Counted from the stretch's first letter, positions 8,652 to 19,609 are shown. The stretch: 64,000 nucleotides of DNA from Salinicoccus albus DSM 19776 (GCF_000385175.1 NZ_ARQJ01000026.1:1-64000); one strand, 5' to 3'. Notes: generated by a model not told the origin, from the sequence alone. Translations and numbers: made by a program.

Positions 8652-9803
8652 TTATTTTAACACTTCATTATTCACATGCCCATTGCCTGCGGCGTGGTAA
8701 ACACGCGGCACCCGGCGGGAAATCCGCACCAGTGATTCATAGCTGATTGTACCGGCATATTCGCTGTAAGCTTCCATCGACTGGCTGGAGTACGTGTCAT
8801 TGCTTATGATGATCACCTTATCACCGACAGCAGTATCATCCGGTACTGAAATCATACACGAATCCATGCATATTTTACCAGCAATCAGGCATTCAGTGCC
8901 ATCTTCAAGTTTTACTCTATACCCTGTCATACTCCGCGAAAGCCCATCCGCGTAACCAATCGGCAGGGTAGCTATCTTTTCATCCTGTACCGCCTCGTAT
9001 TCCAGCCCGTAACTTAAGCCTTCCCCTTCATTCAGAACGTGCATATCCATCACTTTCGTAGAAAGTTTAACAGAAGGTTTCAATTCGACTCTGGAAATAT
9101 CTTTAATGAACGGTGAAGTGTAATAACCGTACAGTGAAATACCGACTCTGAGCGCATCGCAATAATCATCAACCACTCGGAGAGCGCCCGGAGAGTTCTG
9201 TATATGCACATATTCCGGGCGCCTCACCTTGCCTGTGATCTCTTTAAACTTACTATACTCTCGGTCATTCACCGCTGAATCTACGTCAGCAGAGCTGAAA
9301 TGACTGAAAATACCTTCATAGATGAATCTGTCAAATGACTCAATCTCTTCGATCATGCGGCTGATCTCATCTGTATCGGATGTGCCGAGACGATTCATCC
9401 CTGAGTTCACCTTAATATGTACCCAGACTTCTTTATCATATTTCTCTTTGACGTGTGATTTAGCTGAGGTTATCCACTCAAGATTTGGTGCCGTTACCGC
9501 AATCCGGTGCTGGATTGCCTTGTTGATATCCTCCGGCCGGATGACCCCCATAACGAGAATCTTCTCCCTGATACCATGCATTCTGAGTTCAATTGCTTCA
9601 TCCAGTGTTGCCACAGCAAAAAATTCGACGCCAATTTCAGACATATATTCTGCAACAGTGACACTGCCCAGGCCATAGGCATTCGCTTTGATCACTGCAA
9701 TGAATGTTTTAGCCGGATGCAGGTACTGTATTGCTTTGTAGTTGTGCTGAAGAGCTTCAAGATCTACATCCACTTTTGTGTGCCTGTAATATTTTTCCGA
9801 CAC
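8652..9803 (-). CDS. alr: Alanine racemase
   Basis: This PLP enzyme makes D-alanine for peptidoglycan and teichoic acid. The 383-residue protein has the PLP lysine Lys39 in AVIKANAYGLG and the second catalytic residue Tyr265 in EGLSYGLEY, plus GKICMDSCMI in the C-terminal beta domain. Length is normal. It lies 12 nt downstream of acpS and 68 nt upstream of mazE, as in staphylococci. Confidence 0.96.
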   Translation of the reverse strand: MSEKYYRHTKVDVDLEALQHNYKAIQYLHPAKTFIAVIKANAYGLGSVTVAEYMSEIGVEFFAVATLDEAIELRMHGIREKILVMGVIRPEDINKAIQHRIAVTAPNLEWITSAKSHVKEKYDKEVWVHIKVNSGMNRLGTSDTDEISRMIEEIESFDRFIYEGIFSHFSSADVDSAVNDREYSKFKEITGKVRRPEYVHIQNSPGALRVVDDYCDALRVGISLYGYYTSPFIKDISRVELKPSVKLSTKVMDMHVLNEGEGLSYGLEYEAVQDEKIATLPIGYADGLSRSMTGYRVKLEDGTECLIAGKICMDSCMISVPDDTAVGDKVIIISNDTYSSQSMEAYSEYAGTISYESLVRISRRVPRVYHAAGNGHVNNEVLK

Positions 9804-9815
9804 TTGACACGCCTC

Positions 9816-10166
9816 CTACTCATCTTCAATAATCACCGTTGCCACCGCATATTCTTCTGCATGAGAGATGGAAACATGGACTCGTCTGTCATCTTTGATG
9901 AATGGTTTGCCGGCCGCATCATTCAAACAGACGATGTCTTTGAATGATGCGGCACTGCCAATTCCTGTACCCAGAGCTTTACTATAAGCCTCTTTCACAG
10001 CAAATCTGCCGCTCAGATATTCCAATCTGCGCTTTTCAGCATTTAACTTGTGATAATATTCCATCTCTTCGGGTGCCAATATTCTTTCAGACAGCCGGCT
10101 GTTCTTGCTTTCAATATTCCTGATTCTGTTAACTTCTATAATATCAGTACCCAGTCCCAGTATCAT
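9816..10166 (-). CDS. acpS: Holo-[acyl-carrier-protein] synthase
   Basis: AcpS transfers 4'-phosphopantetheine from CoA to apo-ACP, needed for fatty acid synthesis. The 116-residue protein has the magnesium-binding Asp8 in MILGLGTDIIEV and Glu59 in GRFAVKEAYSKALG, the two signature motifs. The start overlaps the stop of the preceding PH-domain gene by 4 nt. Confidence 0.96.
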   Translation of the reverse strand: MILGLGTDIIEVNRIRNIESKNSRLSERILAPEEMEYYHKLNAEKRRLEYLSGRFAVKEAYSKALGTGIGSAASFKDIVCLNDAAGKPFIKDDRRVHVSISHAEEYAVATVIIEDE

Positions 10167-10636
10167 AACTCACGCCTCGAATGCTCATTAATCAATGTTC
10201 GTATATCATTTCTGATGCGGTCCGCTTCATCTTTTTCCAATTCAGGAATTTGAATACGCTCTGCCGATGTCCTCAGCGAAACACTTTTCAGCCCATATCT
10301 TTTCATTAAAGGGCCGACATTCGTATCGATATTCTGCACTCTATATAACGGGACCTGATTCTGCGCCTTGATCAGAATGCCCTGATGGATTTTAATCTCA
10401 TCTGCAAGCACCTCATAGCGAAAATACTTATACTTCAATTTCGGCATCAACCATACGAATATCACCATATGTATGACGAAAATGACAAACAGTATCAGAG
10501 AGATCCACCATGGCAGGAAGTCCCATACCCATTGGGATAGGATGAATGCTGCAGCTGCCGCCAGCAACATGACAGCGGCGGTGATTGCCTCAGAAATCCG
10601 CCAGACTTTAATCGCTTTCGGTGATATCTTCTCCAT
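10163..10636 (-). CDS. PH-domain membrane protein (YdbS-like)
   Basis: This 157-residue protein has two transmembrane helices (about 15-55: AAAAAFILSQWVWDF and ISLILFVIFVIHMVIFVWL) followed by a bacterial PH-like (bPH_2) domain with VPLYRVQNIDT. I start at MEKISPKAIK, which has AAAGGGGGCAGG upstream; the longer frame overlaps the previous gene further. It is the third member of a set of three PH-domain genes between cshA and acpS, a staphylococcal arrangement. Function is not established; B. subtilis YdbS/YdbT have been linked to resistance to certain secreted peptides. Confidence 0.85.
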   Translation of the reverse strand: MEKISPKAIKVWRISEAITAAVMLLAAAAAFILSQWVWDFLPWWISLILFVIFVIHMVIFVWLMPKLKYKYFRYEVLADEIKIHQGILIKAQNQVPLYRVQNIDTNVGPLMKRYGLKSVSLRTSAERIQIPELEKDEADRIRNDIRTLINEHSRREL

Positions 10637-12122
10637 TTGCCTGCCCCCTTTCGGACCAATGCCAGATGGCATCCACATCTTTCCGATCGATAAATTTCAA
10701 CGTTGCCCGGGAACCGGCAAGACCCCCGGCTGTAACGAGTGTAATGACACCCAGATAAGCCCGTTTCAGGAATGGATTATATCTCCATTCCGTCTCTATG
10801 AGCTTCTCATGCTTAATCACATAATGGGATCTTTTAAAGAAGCCAGCAGACATCATATTTATTTCATCATCTTCAATAGAGTACCCCGTATTGCGGGCTG
10901 AATATATACCGGAGGCAAAAATCAGCAATAATAATGCCAGTCCGATCATCCAGGCGAACCCGAGCCAGAAGTACTGGACGGCAGCAGTGGCGACAATCAC
11001 GAGTGCAGCCATTATTTGAAAATATCTCCGGTATCCCCTGACAGGCACTGTCTTTTCTGGAATGACCACATTATAATTTGGAAATATTTCTTTTATGAAT
11101 TCATAAAGTCTGTCCTTTTTAATGAACGGGAGCAATGCGACTGTGCCGTCTACTTCTCCCTGCTCAAATGAGTCGCTCGTTATTGTTACATTCAGTGAGT
11201 AGTAGCCGATCATCCGTCTGAGCAGGGAATCCTGGATGATCACATTCTGGACTCTGTTGATATTGACACTTTTCTGTTTTTTCTCAAGCAGCCCGTGCTC
11301 GATGATCAGGTCCTCCGTCCGCTTCTCAAGAGAATACTTATAATATTTTACATACAGGATCAATACCCCGATCAGATAGCCCGCTGCCACAAAGACTACG
11401 ATTGACAATATGATGCCGAATACTGCATTTCTCACAGCACCTTCAAAGTATTCAAAGTAGTTTTCAATCAAGAAATTCGCACCGATCAGATTCAAAAAAC
11501 CAAAAACAATAGCAACAAAGGCCCCGAGTGCTCCGCTGGTCATACACATGAGTATCAATGACTTGTTATCCATACGATATAGCAGGTCACTTTGCTGAAC
11601 CGGCTCTGTTTCTGCTTCTTCTCTCGGCCATTTGCTGTAATCACCAATTTCTACAGCAGTGTTCAAATTTTCCTTCTCATCATAAATGATCGATTGTATC
11701 GTTTCAGCCTGGGATTTCTTTATCGTATCAATTTTAATCCCTTCACCGGGAGTCAACACCTCCAGTCTGACCGCTCCGAATATTCTATGGAAAACCGGCT
11801 CATTGAAGTCTACAGATTGTATTCTGTTAATATCCAGTTCTTTTTCTCTTTTGGTGATTACGCCATCCTTATATGTGAACTTCCCGTCGTCTATCCAAAA
11901 GCGCGTGAGATATTTATTCAGAAAATCAAACCCCCCGATCAATATGAAGGCGAATATCAGAACACCGAGGGAAATCAGGATATACATGAATGAAATATCC
12001 CCGGAAAATAATTCATCTCTTGAATTGATGGCAATGATGATCAGAGGGACCCATAGATTTTTGATACCGTTAGCAAGACTGCCAAGATAGGCAACTGGAT
12101 GAAGCTTCTGCGGGCTATACAT
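10608..12122 (-). CDS. ydbT: PH-domain membrane protein YdbT
   Basis: This 504-residue multi-pass membrane protein contains three bPH_2 domains alternating with paired transmembrane helices (helices near 20-65, 193-265 and 370-410). Each PH unit carries a similar signature: DINRIQSVDFNEP, VNINRVQNVIIQD and HVIKHEKLIETEW. It overlaps its downstream partner by 29 nt and its upstream partner by 8 nt, so the three proteins are probably made together and may form one complex. Biochemical role unknown. Confidence 0.87.
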   Translation of the reverse strand: MYSPQKLHPVAYLGSLANGIKNLWVPLIIIAINSRDELFSGDISFMYILISLGVLIFAFILIGGFDFLNKYLTRFWIDDGKFTYKDGVITKREKELDINRIQSVDFNEPVFHRIFGAVRLEVLTPGEGIKIDTIKKSQAETIQSIIYDEKENLNTAVEIGDYSKWPREEAETEPVQQSDLLYRMDNKSLILMCMTSGALGAFVAIVFGFLNLIGANFLIENYFEYFEGAVRNAVFGIILSIVVFVAAGYLIGVLILYVKYYKYSLEKRTEDLIIEHGLLEKKQKSVNINRVQNVIIQDSLLRRMIGYYSLNVTITSDSFEQGEVDGTVALLPFIKKDRLYEFIKEIFPNYNVVIPEKTVPVRGYRRYFQIMAALVIVATAAVQYFWLGFAWMIGLALLLLIFASGIYSARNTGYSIEDDEINMMSAGFFKRSHYVIKHEKLIETEWRYNPFLKRAYLGVITLVTAGGLAGSRATLKFIDRKDVDAIWHWSERGQANGEDITESD

Positions 12123-12579
12123 CTGTCAGTTCCCCTTTCACACGTTCTATAATATCACTTTTAAGCATCTGTGCCTCTTCTGTTTCAACCGGCGGCAGCA
12201 TGAAAATGGTACTCGCTGTATTAACAGTTACATTTGCCAGTTTATACTTCCTGGAAATCGGACCGGTGGTCAGCTTCGCTCCCTGTATGCGTTTTATCGG
12301 AACCATCCGTGTTTTCACTGTAAAGAAGCCGGTCCGCACGATTAACAGATCCTCTTTCAACTCATATCTGGTCACCTTGTTATATATCGCCGGCTGAATC
12401 AGTGTCATGGCTATGAAATATAACAGCACCCACCCCAAAGCGACATAGTAAAACCAAGCCGGCCACTCAAAATACGCTGTCAGCCCGCTCAAAATGGCGG
12501 CAGCAGCTGCCCAGATCATGAGCGCCCAAAATTGTCTTGCTCTTAAGTACCGGATAACATTTTTATGTAAGGCCTTCAT
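12115..12579 (-). CDS. ydbS: PH-domain membrane protein YdbS
   Basis: The 154-residue protein has two N-terminal transmembrane helices (about 18-62) and one bPH_2 domain with TRMVPIKRIQGAKLTTGPI. It is the first gene of the three-gene PH-domain unit and overlaps ydbT by 8 nt. A terminator separates it from cshA upstream. Function is unknown beyond the family link to YdbS. Confidence 0.86.
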   Translation of the reverse strand: MKALHKNVIRYLRARQFWALMIWAAAAAILSGLTAYFEWPAWFYYVALGWVLLYFIAMTLIQPAIYNKVTRYELKEDLLIVRTGFFTVKTRMVPIKRIQGAKLTTGPISRKYKLANVTVNTASTIFMLPPVETEEAQMLKSDIIERVKGELTDV

Positions 12580-12665
12580 ATGATCTCCCTCATTAAATTT
12601 GATTTTACAATTATAACTCTAAATTAAAAGTACTCATTGTTCAAACCCAATTAAGATATACTGGT

Positions 12666-12714
12666 AAAAATAAAAGCATCCGTATTTCAGTCATCACTGA
12701 AATCATGGATGCTT
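12666..12714 (-). terminator. cshA terminator
   Basis: The minus strand forms AAGCATCC...ATTTCAGT-GATG-ACTGAAAT...GGATGCTT followed by TTATTTTTA. The 16-bp interrupted stem lies 20 nt after the cshA stop. Confidence 0.85.
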
Positions 12715-12733
12715 CCATTATAAACGATTTTAC

Positions 12734-14266
<1,533 letters not shown>

Positions 14267-14315
14267 TCACATTTTCGTTACGCATAACTTCTCAATTCTA
14301 ACACCTGGAGTGTCA

Positions 14316-15020
14316 TTAAACAAGGAAAACTTTTTCATCATCGAAAAGGAAGCGTTCTGCGATGATGTTCAGTTCGAGCTGGGATTCCTCAGTATAAGCG
14401 AATAGATGCGGCGCCCCTTCGATAAGTTTCAGCTGTCCGCCCGGAATTTTCTCCGCGGCATCGATACTTGACTGATATGGGACCAAGAGGTCTATCGTGC
14501 CGTGCACAATCAATGTCTCTGAACTAATGTTCTCCAGTCCTCCCCGCTTCATTTCAACTATATTTTTAAATTCCTGAAACGCAGCAAGCGGAATATCCCT
14601 GATCCTTTTCCTGATCCGGCTATACATGTTCAGCTTCATATGTTCGCTGAAATGTCTGGGGGTCAGCTTAAGCCTGCTGAGCTGGCTCAGTTTTGTATGA
14701 TCGAATGCAGGGGCTATCAGCAGCAGTTTTGCCACTTCACCCTGTTGTGAAAGGTGACTGGCAAACACACCGCCCATTGAAAAGCCGATGATATAGATTG
14801 TCTCCACTCTGCTTTTAAGTGCATGATAGGCATCTTCAGCTTCATTATACCAGTCATCTCCGCCCGAAGATTTCAAATCCAGGAGTGTGCCGTGACCGGG
14901 ATAGACCGGGAACTCATAATCGAATTCATAACGGGATTTCAAATAGACAAACAACGGGTCCAGTTCATGTCTCCCGCCTGTATACCCGTGTAAGAATAAA
15001 ATGCCTGTATTTTTAGATAT
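14316..15020 (-). CDS. Alpha/beta hydrolase, carboxylesterase-like, apparent AUA start
   Basis: This serine hydrolase of the carboxylesterase/lysophospholipase type has an oxyanion loop FLHGYTGG, nucleophile Ser in IGFSMGGV, and the C-terminal HGTIDLLVP (Asp) and EGAPHLF (His), completing the triad. The first standard start (TTG, 14952-14954) would remove the essential HGYTG strand. In frame upstream, the codon at 15018-15020 is ATA; it gives a 234-residue protein beginning [M]SKNTGILFLHGYTG, the length expected of the family, and has AAAGGGTG seven bases before it. The reading frame overlaps the murF end. An AUA start, an ATT start at 15000-15002, or an ATG-to-ATA mutation are all possible. 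Substrate unknown. Confidence 0.72.
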   Translation of the reverse strand: MSKNTGILFLHGYTGGRHELDPLFVYLKSRYEFDYEFPVYPGHGTLLDLKSSGGDDWYNEAEDAYHALKSRVETIYIIGFSMGGVFASHLSQQGEVAKLLLIAPAFDHTKLSQLSRLKLTPRHFSEHMKLNMYSRIRKRIRDIPLAAFQEFKNIVEMKRGGLENISSETLIVHGTIDLLVPYQSSIDAAEKIPGGQLKLIEGAPHLFAYTEESQLELNIIAERFLFDDEKVFLV

Positions 15021-16374
15021 ATTCCATCACCCTTTCGACAGCCATTCCCCTCGATCCTTTCAATAAAACTACAGCGTCCTTTGTTAAATGCGGGGATAAT
15101 GCTGCTGATAATGCTTCAATGGAATCAAAATGGCGCTTGGATATGACGTCTGAAACCTCATTGATCCTTTTGGCTTCATCGCCAATTGTGAGGAGCAGAT
15201 CAATCGTCCGGGTCGAGTCATTGATGTATGCGCCGACGGACCGATGCAGTTCCTCCGAGTGTGAACCGAGTTCCAAAATATCTGCCAGCACCAGTATCTT
15301 ATACCCGTAATCCATGCCCTCAATTGTTCTGATTGCACTTTTCATACTTGAAAGACTGGCATTATAGGCATCATTGATGATCAAAGCACCACTCTCATGC
15401 TGCAGCTGCTCCATGCGCATATCCGTCACTTTCAATTGGGCGAGATGTCCCTTGACTTCATCCATATCAAGGCCCGCCGCTTCAGCTGCGGCCAGCGCAA
15501 GTGTGGCGTTAGCCGCATTATGAGCCCCCAGCTGCGGAATGATGATTTCACCTTCAATGGGGGATATATTGAATACAGTACCGTCTTCAGTTTCTGCCAC
15601 GCCGGTGATTTCCAAATCATTGGCTGCATCCATGCCCCCTGTTCGGACAGAATAGGACACTTCTTTGTCCACAATCCGCTCCAGCAGGGGATAATCCCGT
15701 GAATATATGAAGGTCCCGGTATCTTTCAAACCGTTGACTATTTCATATTTGGCCGCAGCAATATTCTCTCTTGAACCTAGTTTTTCTATATGTGACTCCC
15801 CGACGTTTGTAATGATGGCGACATCAGGCGTTGTCATTCTGCTGAGGAAATCGATATTACCTCTTGCATCCATTCCCAACTCTAAAATGGAAAACTCAGT
15901 ATCACTGTCAATCTCTAAAATTGTCAACGGCAAACCGATTTCATTGTTGTAGTTGCCAATCGTCTTCTTCACATTGAAATACGGTGAAAGGAGGCATTCA
16001 ACCATATCTTTAGTCGTTGTCTTACCATTTGAACCCGTAATTGCAATCACTGTCGGCGACACTTTTTCCAAATACAACCGGGCAATATCCTGCAACGCTC
16101 TCAGTCCGTCCTCGACATGGACCAGCGGCACTGTCTCACCCATGTGCATCTCGTGTTCACTCAGACTTAAAGCGGCCCCTTTTTCAAATGCGTCGCTGAT
16201 AAATCTGTGCCCGTCCACATTTTCCCCCAGGAACGGGATAAAAAGATTTCCGGCACAAATCGTTCTCGTGTCTATGGACACCCCTTCGATCGAATGATCT
16301 TTTATCCTGGAGGCAGCCTGATTCAACCTCCCCCCTGAGATTTCAGCCACCTGTTCTATCGTTATTTCCAGCAT
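15013..16374 (-). CDS. murF: UDP-MurNAc-tripeptide:D-Ala-D-Ala ligase MurF
   Basis: MurF adds D-Ala-D-Ala to the UDP-MurNAc tripeptide, the last cytoplasmic step of precursor assembly. The 453-residue protein has the Mur-ligase ATP loop AITGSNGKTTTKDM, the central domain with LELGMDARGNI, and the C-terminal domain with INDAYNASLSSM. I start at MLEITIEQ to match the family; the SD-like AGAAGGA lies about 14 nt upstream, rather far, so an earlier non-ATG start is possible. The usual neighbour ddl is absent. The 3' end overlaps the frame of the following hydrolase. Confidence 0.94.
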   Translation of the reverse strand: MLEITIEQVAEISGGRLNQAASRIKDHSIEGVSIDTRTICAGNLFIPFLGENVDGHRFISDAFEKGAALSLSEHEMHMGETVPLVHVEDGLRALQDIARLYLEKVSPTVIAITGSNGKTTTKDMVECLLSPYFNVKKTIGNYNNEIGLPLTILEIDSDTEFSILELGMDARGNIDFLSRMTTPDVAIITNVGESHIEKLGSRENIAAAKYEIVNGLKDTGTFIYSRDYPLLERIVDKEVSYSVRTGGMDAANDLEITGVAETEDGTVFNISPIEGEIIIPQLGAHNAANATLALAAAEAAGLDMDEVKGHLAQLKVTDMRMEQLQHESGALIINDAYNASLSSMKSAIRTIEGMDYGYKILVLADILELGSHSEELHRSVGAYINDSTRTIDLLLTIGDEAKRINEVSDVISKRHFDSIEALSAALSPHLTKDAVVLLKGSRGMAVERVMEYI

Positions 16375-16585
16375 GAATTGAATACCATTCCTTCTCAATA
16401 GTTTTTACAAAATTTTTATCACAGTTACATTATAGTACAGGATGATGCCAGTATCATCAATGAACTGTCAAAATTACATAACTGCAACAAATGGAATTTG
16501 ATGATCAGACTATGATAATATTAAAAATCAGGATTAAAATAGTGTATAATTAAAGCATGATTTCAATATGGGTAAGGTGAAACAT

Positions 16586-17767
16586 TTGGAGAATAAACAA
16601 GGATATAAAAGACAGAATACAAATATACTGGGCCGTATCGACTGGATTCTGTTACTGCTCGTCACAGTTCTCGGGGTCATCAGTGTCATTATGATACGCT
16701 CCGCAATGACCAGCGGACAATATAATACCGATTTCAGTATTCGTCAGATTATCTTTTACCTGTCCGGCTTCATCATAGTCTTTACAATTGCGTTTATCCC
16801 AATCAGGTGGATCAAACAACATATATGGTTGATATACGGCATTGGTGTCCTGTCACTCATGATTCTCTTCTTTGCCCCCGTTTCACCTGTCACACCAATC
16901 ATCAACGGTGCAAAAAGCTGGTACCAATTTGGTTTTTTCAGCATTCAGCCTTCTGAGCTGGTCAAAATCGTCTACATATTGACCCTCGCCTATGTGGTCA
17001 GCCAGCATAACAGATACAAACTGACGAGTGACCTGACCGTGGACGTCAAACTGCTTATCAAGCTGTTTGCAGTCTCAGTCCTCCCCATGATCTTTATCCT
17101 GGTGCAGAATGATCTGGGTACAACGCTGGTAATGATTGCCATACTGCTTGGTATAATTGTGGTTTCAGGCATCAGCTGGTGGATTATTCTGCCAACCTTC
17201 GGAGTGATCGCAACACTTGGCGGCGCCCTGATCCTCGGAATACTCTACCGTCCGGAGCTGGTCGAAAGGTATCTGGGTATCCACCCCTATCAATTTGAAC
17301 GTATCTACTCCTGGTTGCAGCCTGAAGAATACGTGAGCGAGGGCGGGTATCAGCTCAGCAACTCATTAAGAGCGATCGGCTCCGGCGGTATGGATGGCAA
17401 AGGGTTCGGTGATGGCATCATTTACATTCCGGAAAACCACACCGACTTTATATTTACCATTATCGGCGAAGAATTCGGTTTTATCGGTTCCACATTTGTC
17501 ATCGTTATCCTATTTTTACTGATGCTGCATCTATTCAGAATTGCAGCAACTGTAAATGACAGTTTTTCATCATACTTTATCGTTGGCTACCTGTCACTGC
17601 TCGTTTTCCACATATTCCAAAATATCGGCATGACAGTGCAGCTTCTCCCGATTACGGGTATCCCCCTCCCTTTCATCAGTTACGGCGGCAGCGGACTGTG
17701 GGCGAACATGATAGCAGTCGGCATCATCATGAGCATATATTTCCACGAATACCGAAAACAGACATAA
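16586..17767 (+). CDS. rodA: SEDS peptidoglycan polymerase RodA
   Basis: RodA polymerises glycan strands with a class B PBP. The protein has about ten transmembrane helices and the SEDS signatures NGAKSWYQFG, IQPSELVKI, QNDLGTT, ENHTDFIFTIIGEE and GIPLPFISYGGSG. It closely resembles staphylococcal RodA. I choose the TTG start (393 residues) because AAGGTG lies six bases upstream; the ATG six codons earlier (16568) has no SD. A candidate TATAAT lies at about 16549. It is divergent from murF and ends at a terminator shared with the convergent small gene. Confidence 0.93.
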   Translation: MENKQGYKRQNTNILGRIDWILLLLVTVLGVISVIMIRSAMTSGQYNTDFSIRQIIFYLSGFIIVFTIAFIPIRWIKQHIWLIYGIGVLSLMILFFAPVSPVTPIINGAKSWYQFGFFSIQPSELVKIVYILTLAYVVSQHNRYKLTSDLTVDVKLLIKLFAVSVLPMIFILVQNDLGTTLVMIAILLGIIVVSGISWWIILPTFGVIATLGGALILGILYRPELVERYLGIHPYQFERIYSWLQPEEYVSEGGYQLSNSLRAIGSGGMDGKGFGDGIIYIPENHTDFIFTIIGEEFGFIGSTFVIVILFLLMLHLFRIAATVNDSFSSYFIVGYLSLLVFHIFQNIGMTVQLLPITGIPLPFISYGGSGLWANMIAVGIIMSIYFHEYRKQT

Positions 17768-17768
17768 A

Positions 17769-17800
17769 ATTAACCGCAACTGCAATCAGTTGCGGTTAAT
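17769..17800. terminator. Bidirectional terminator between rodA and a small gene
   Basis: ATTAACCGCAACT and AGTTGCGGTTAAT form a perfect 13-bp stem around a 6-nt loop. It follows the rodA stop by 1 nt and the small minus-strand gene's stop by 2 nt. The minus read has an AATTTTA tail; the plus read has a weak tail. Confidence 0.75.
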
Positions 17801-17802
17801 CA

Positions 17803-17952
17803 TTAAGTGTTCTGTTCTTTCAATCGCAGCTTCTCTTTCCGTGCGATGCGATTCATCATGTCGAATCTAGATCTCGAAACCTGCACTTTGACCCCGAGTT
17901 CATTTAGCATCGTGACAACCTGTCTCACTTTAGAATTGTCTTTCTTATGCAT
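17803..17952 (-). CDS. Small conserved protein, 49 residues, Lmo0850-like
   Basis: The minus strand encodes MHKKDNSKVRQVVTMLNELG followed by a basic helix ending RKEKLRLKEQNT, 49 residues in all. AAGGAG lies seven bases before the ATG and a terminator follows the stop, so it is probably translated. It is rich in Lys and Arg with no membrane segment or signal peptide. It resembles the small Lmo0850 family known next to cell-wall genes in Firmicutes; that match is from memory and tentative. Function unknown. Confidence 0.75.
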   Translation of the reverse strand: MHKKDNSKVRQVVTMLNELGVKVQVSRSRFDMMNRIARKEKLRLKEQNT

Positions 17953-18089
17953 AATGACACTCCTTCATTTACATCTTGATTCCATTTTACCCTTTTTTGC
18001 ACCATATTTCTATGATTTTTAAAAATTAATTATTACAATATTTTAAATATCTTATAATTTATAATAGAATAGTTAAAGAGGTGGATTTC

Positions 18090-19595
18090 ATGGAAGCGTT
18101 CCTGATGGAATATGTATTTAATTCTAGAACATTGAGCATTGTAACCATCATCATCATCCTTATAAATTTTTTACTCGCTGTCAGTCTTATATTCCTTGAA
18201 CATCGGACTGCACAAAGCGTTTGGGCATGGGTTCTGGTCCTATTTTTCATCCCTGTTTTTGGGTTTTTCATATACATGCTCTTCGGCAGAACCATCTATA
18301 ACCAGAAGATATTTACCATCCAGGAAGAAGACAAAGTCGGACTCGAACACCTTGTAAGTGAGCAGCTTGATGCGCTTAAGAGTGAAGAGCTGGATTTTTC
18401 AAGCGCAGTAGCTGAAAAGCACAGGAAACTGATACACATGCTGCTCTATAATAACCAATCCTTTTTAACTGTCAATAATTCCGTTCAGACATTCACTAAC
18501 GGCCGTGATAAATTTGATCACCTGCTTGAAGACATACGAAACGCCAAAGACCATATCCATTTCCAGTACTATATATTCCGGATGGACACAATTGGCAAGG
18601 AACTTTATAACGCTATGCTTCAAAAACAGAAAGAGGGCATTTCAGTAAAAATACTATACGATGATATGGGCTCAAGAGGATTAAGCTTGCGTAATTTCAG
18701 AAAAATCAGGGAATTAGGCGGCCTTGTGGAAGCATTCTTCCCCAGCAAGCTGCCGTTGATCAACCCTCGTATCAACAACCGGAACCACCGTAAAATCGTC
18801 GTGATTGATGGTGTCGTGGGATATGTGGGCGGCTTCAATGTCGGAGATGAGTATGTCGGTTTTGATAAGCATAAGGGCCAATGGCAGAAAGCCCGGCTGC
18901 CTCACCGGCGCGATACGCATTTAAGGATAGAGGGCGATGCTGTCAAACCACTTCAGCTCAGATTCATGCTTGACTGGAACTCGCACAGTACACGCGGCAA
19001 CATGGTCAGAGACGAGCGCTACTTCCCGGCTGTCGAATCCCATGGAAATATACCGATGCAGATTGCTTCCAGCGGGCCTGATGAAGAATGGCAGCAAGTC
19101 AAATACGGATATTTAAAGATGATCTATAATGCCAAAGAATCCATCTATATCCAGACACCGTACTTCATCCCCGACCAATCTGTGCTCGAAGCGATAAGAA
19201 TTGCCATCCTCAGCGATATCAAGGTGCATTTGATGATACCCGACCATCCCGACCACCCATTCGTGTATTGGGCTACATATTCCAATGCCGGTGCACTTGT
19301 GGACATGGGTGCAGATGTCTATATATATGAAAATGGATTCCTCCATGCAAAGGTCATGATGATAGATGACGAGTTGCTCAGCCTTGGTACAACCAATATT
19401 GATGTAAGAAGTTTTTCCCTGAACTTCGAAGTCAACACCTTCATTTATGATGAAAAAGAGGCTGTTCAGCAGCGCCATATGTTTGAGCATGACATGAAAT
19501 ACTCCACTCTGCTTACAAAAGATAAATATAAAGCAAGAAGCAGGTGGATTAAACTGAAGGAAGGTTTTTCAAATCTGATTTCCCCAATTTTATAA
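18090..19595 (+). CDS. cls: Cardiolipin synthase
   Basis: This membrane phospholipase D-family enzyme condenses two phosphatidylglycerols into cardiolipin. The 501-residue protein has two N-terminal transmembrane helices (about 10-60) and two HKD motifs: NHRKIVVIDGVVGYVGGFN and LHAKVMMIDDELLSLGTTN. The ATG lies six bases after AAAGAGGTG; the GTG three codons upstream lies inside that SD. It ends at a large bidirectional hairpin facing yidC. Staphylococci carry two cls genes; this position matches cls2. Confidence 0.94.
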   Translation: MEAFLMEYVFNSRTLSIVTIIIILINFLLAVSLIFLEHRTAQSVWAWVLVLFFIPVFGFFIYMLFGRTIYNQKIFTIQEEDKVGLEHLVSEQLDALKSEELDFSSAVAEKHRKLIHMLLYNNQSFLTVNNSVQTFTNGRDKFDHLLEDIRNAKDHIHFQYYIFRMDTIGKELYNAMLQKQKEGISVKILYDDMGSRGLSLRNFRKIRELGGLVEAFFPSKLPLINPRINNRNHRKIVVIDGVVGYVGGFNVGDEYVGFDKHKGQWQKARLPHRRDTHLRIEGDAVKPLQLRFMLDWNSHSTRGNMVRDERYFPAVESHGNIPMQIASSGPDEEWQQVKYGYLKMIYNAKESIYIQTPYFIPDQSVLEAIRIAILSDIKVHLMIPDHPDHPFVYWATYSNAGALVDMGADVYIYENGFLHAKVMMIDDELLSLGTTNIDVRSFSLNFEVNTFIYDEKEAVQQRHMFEHDMKYSTLLTKDKYKARSRWIKLKEGFSNLISPIL

Positions 19596-19609
19596 TATTT
19601 GCAGATCAG

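Noticed and set aside
12674-12714. Possible small RNA or IS end from the long hairpin after cshA
   Set aside because: The stem is followed by a T-rich tail and fits an ordinary terminator; no transposase or target duplication is near.
15013-15029. Programmed frameshift fusing MurF to the hydrolase
   Set aside because: No slippery heptamer or downstream stimulatory structure is visible, and both proteins are known as separate enzymes; a non-standard start is simpler.
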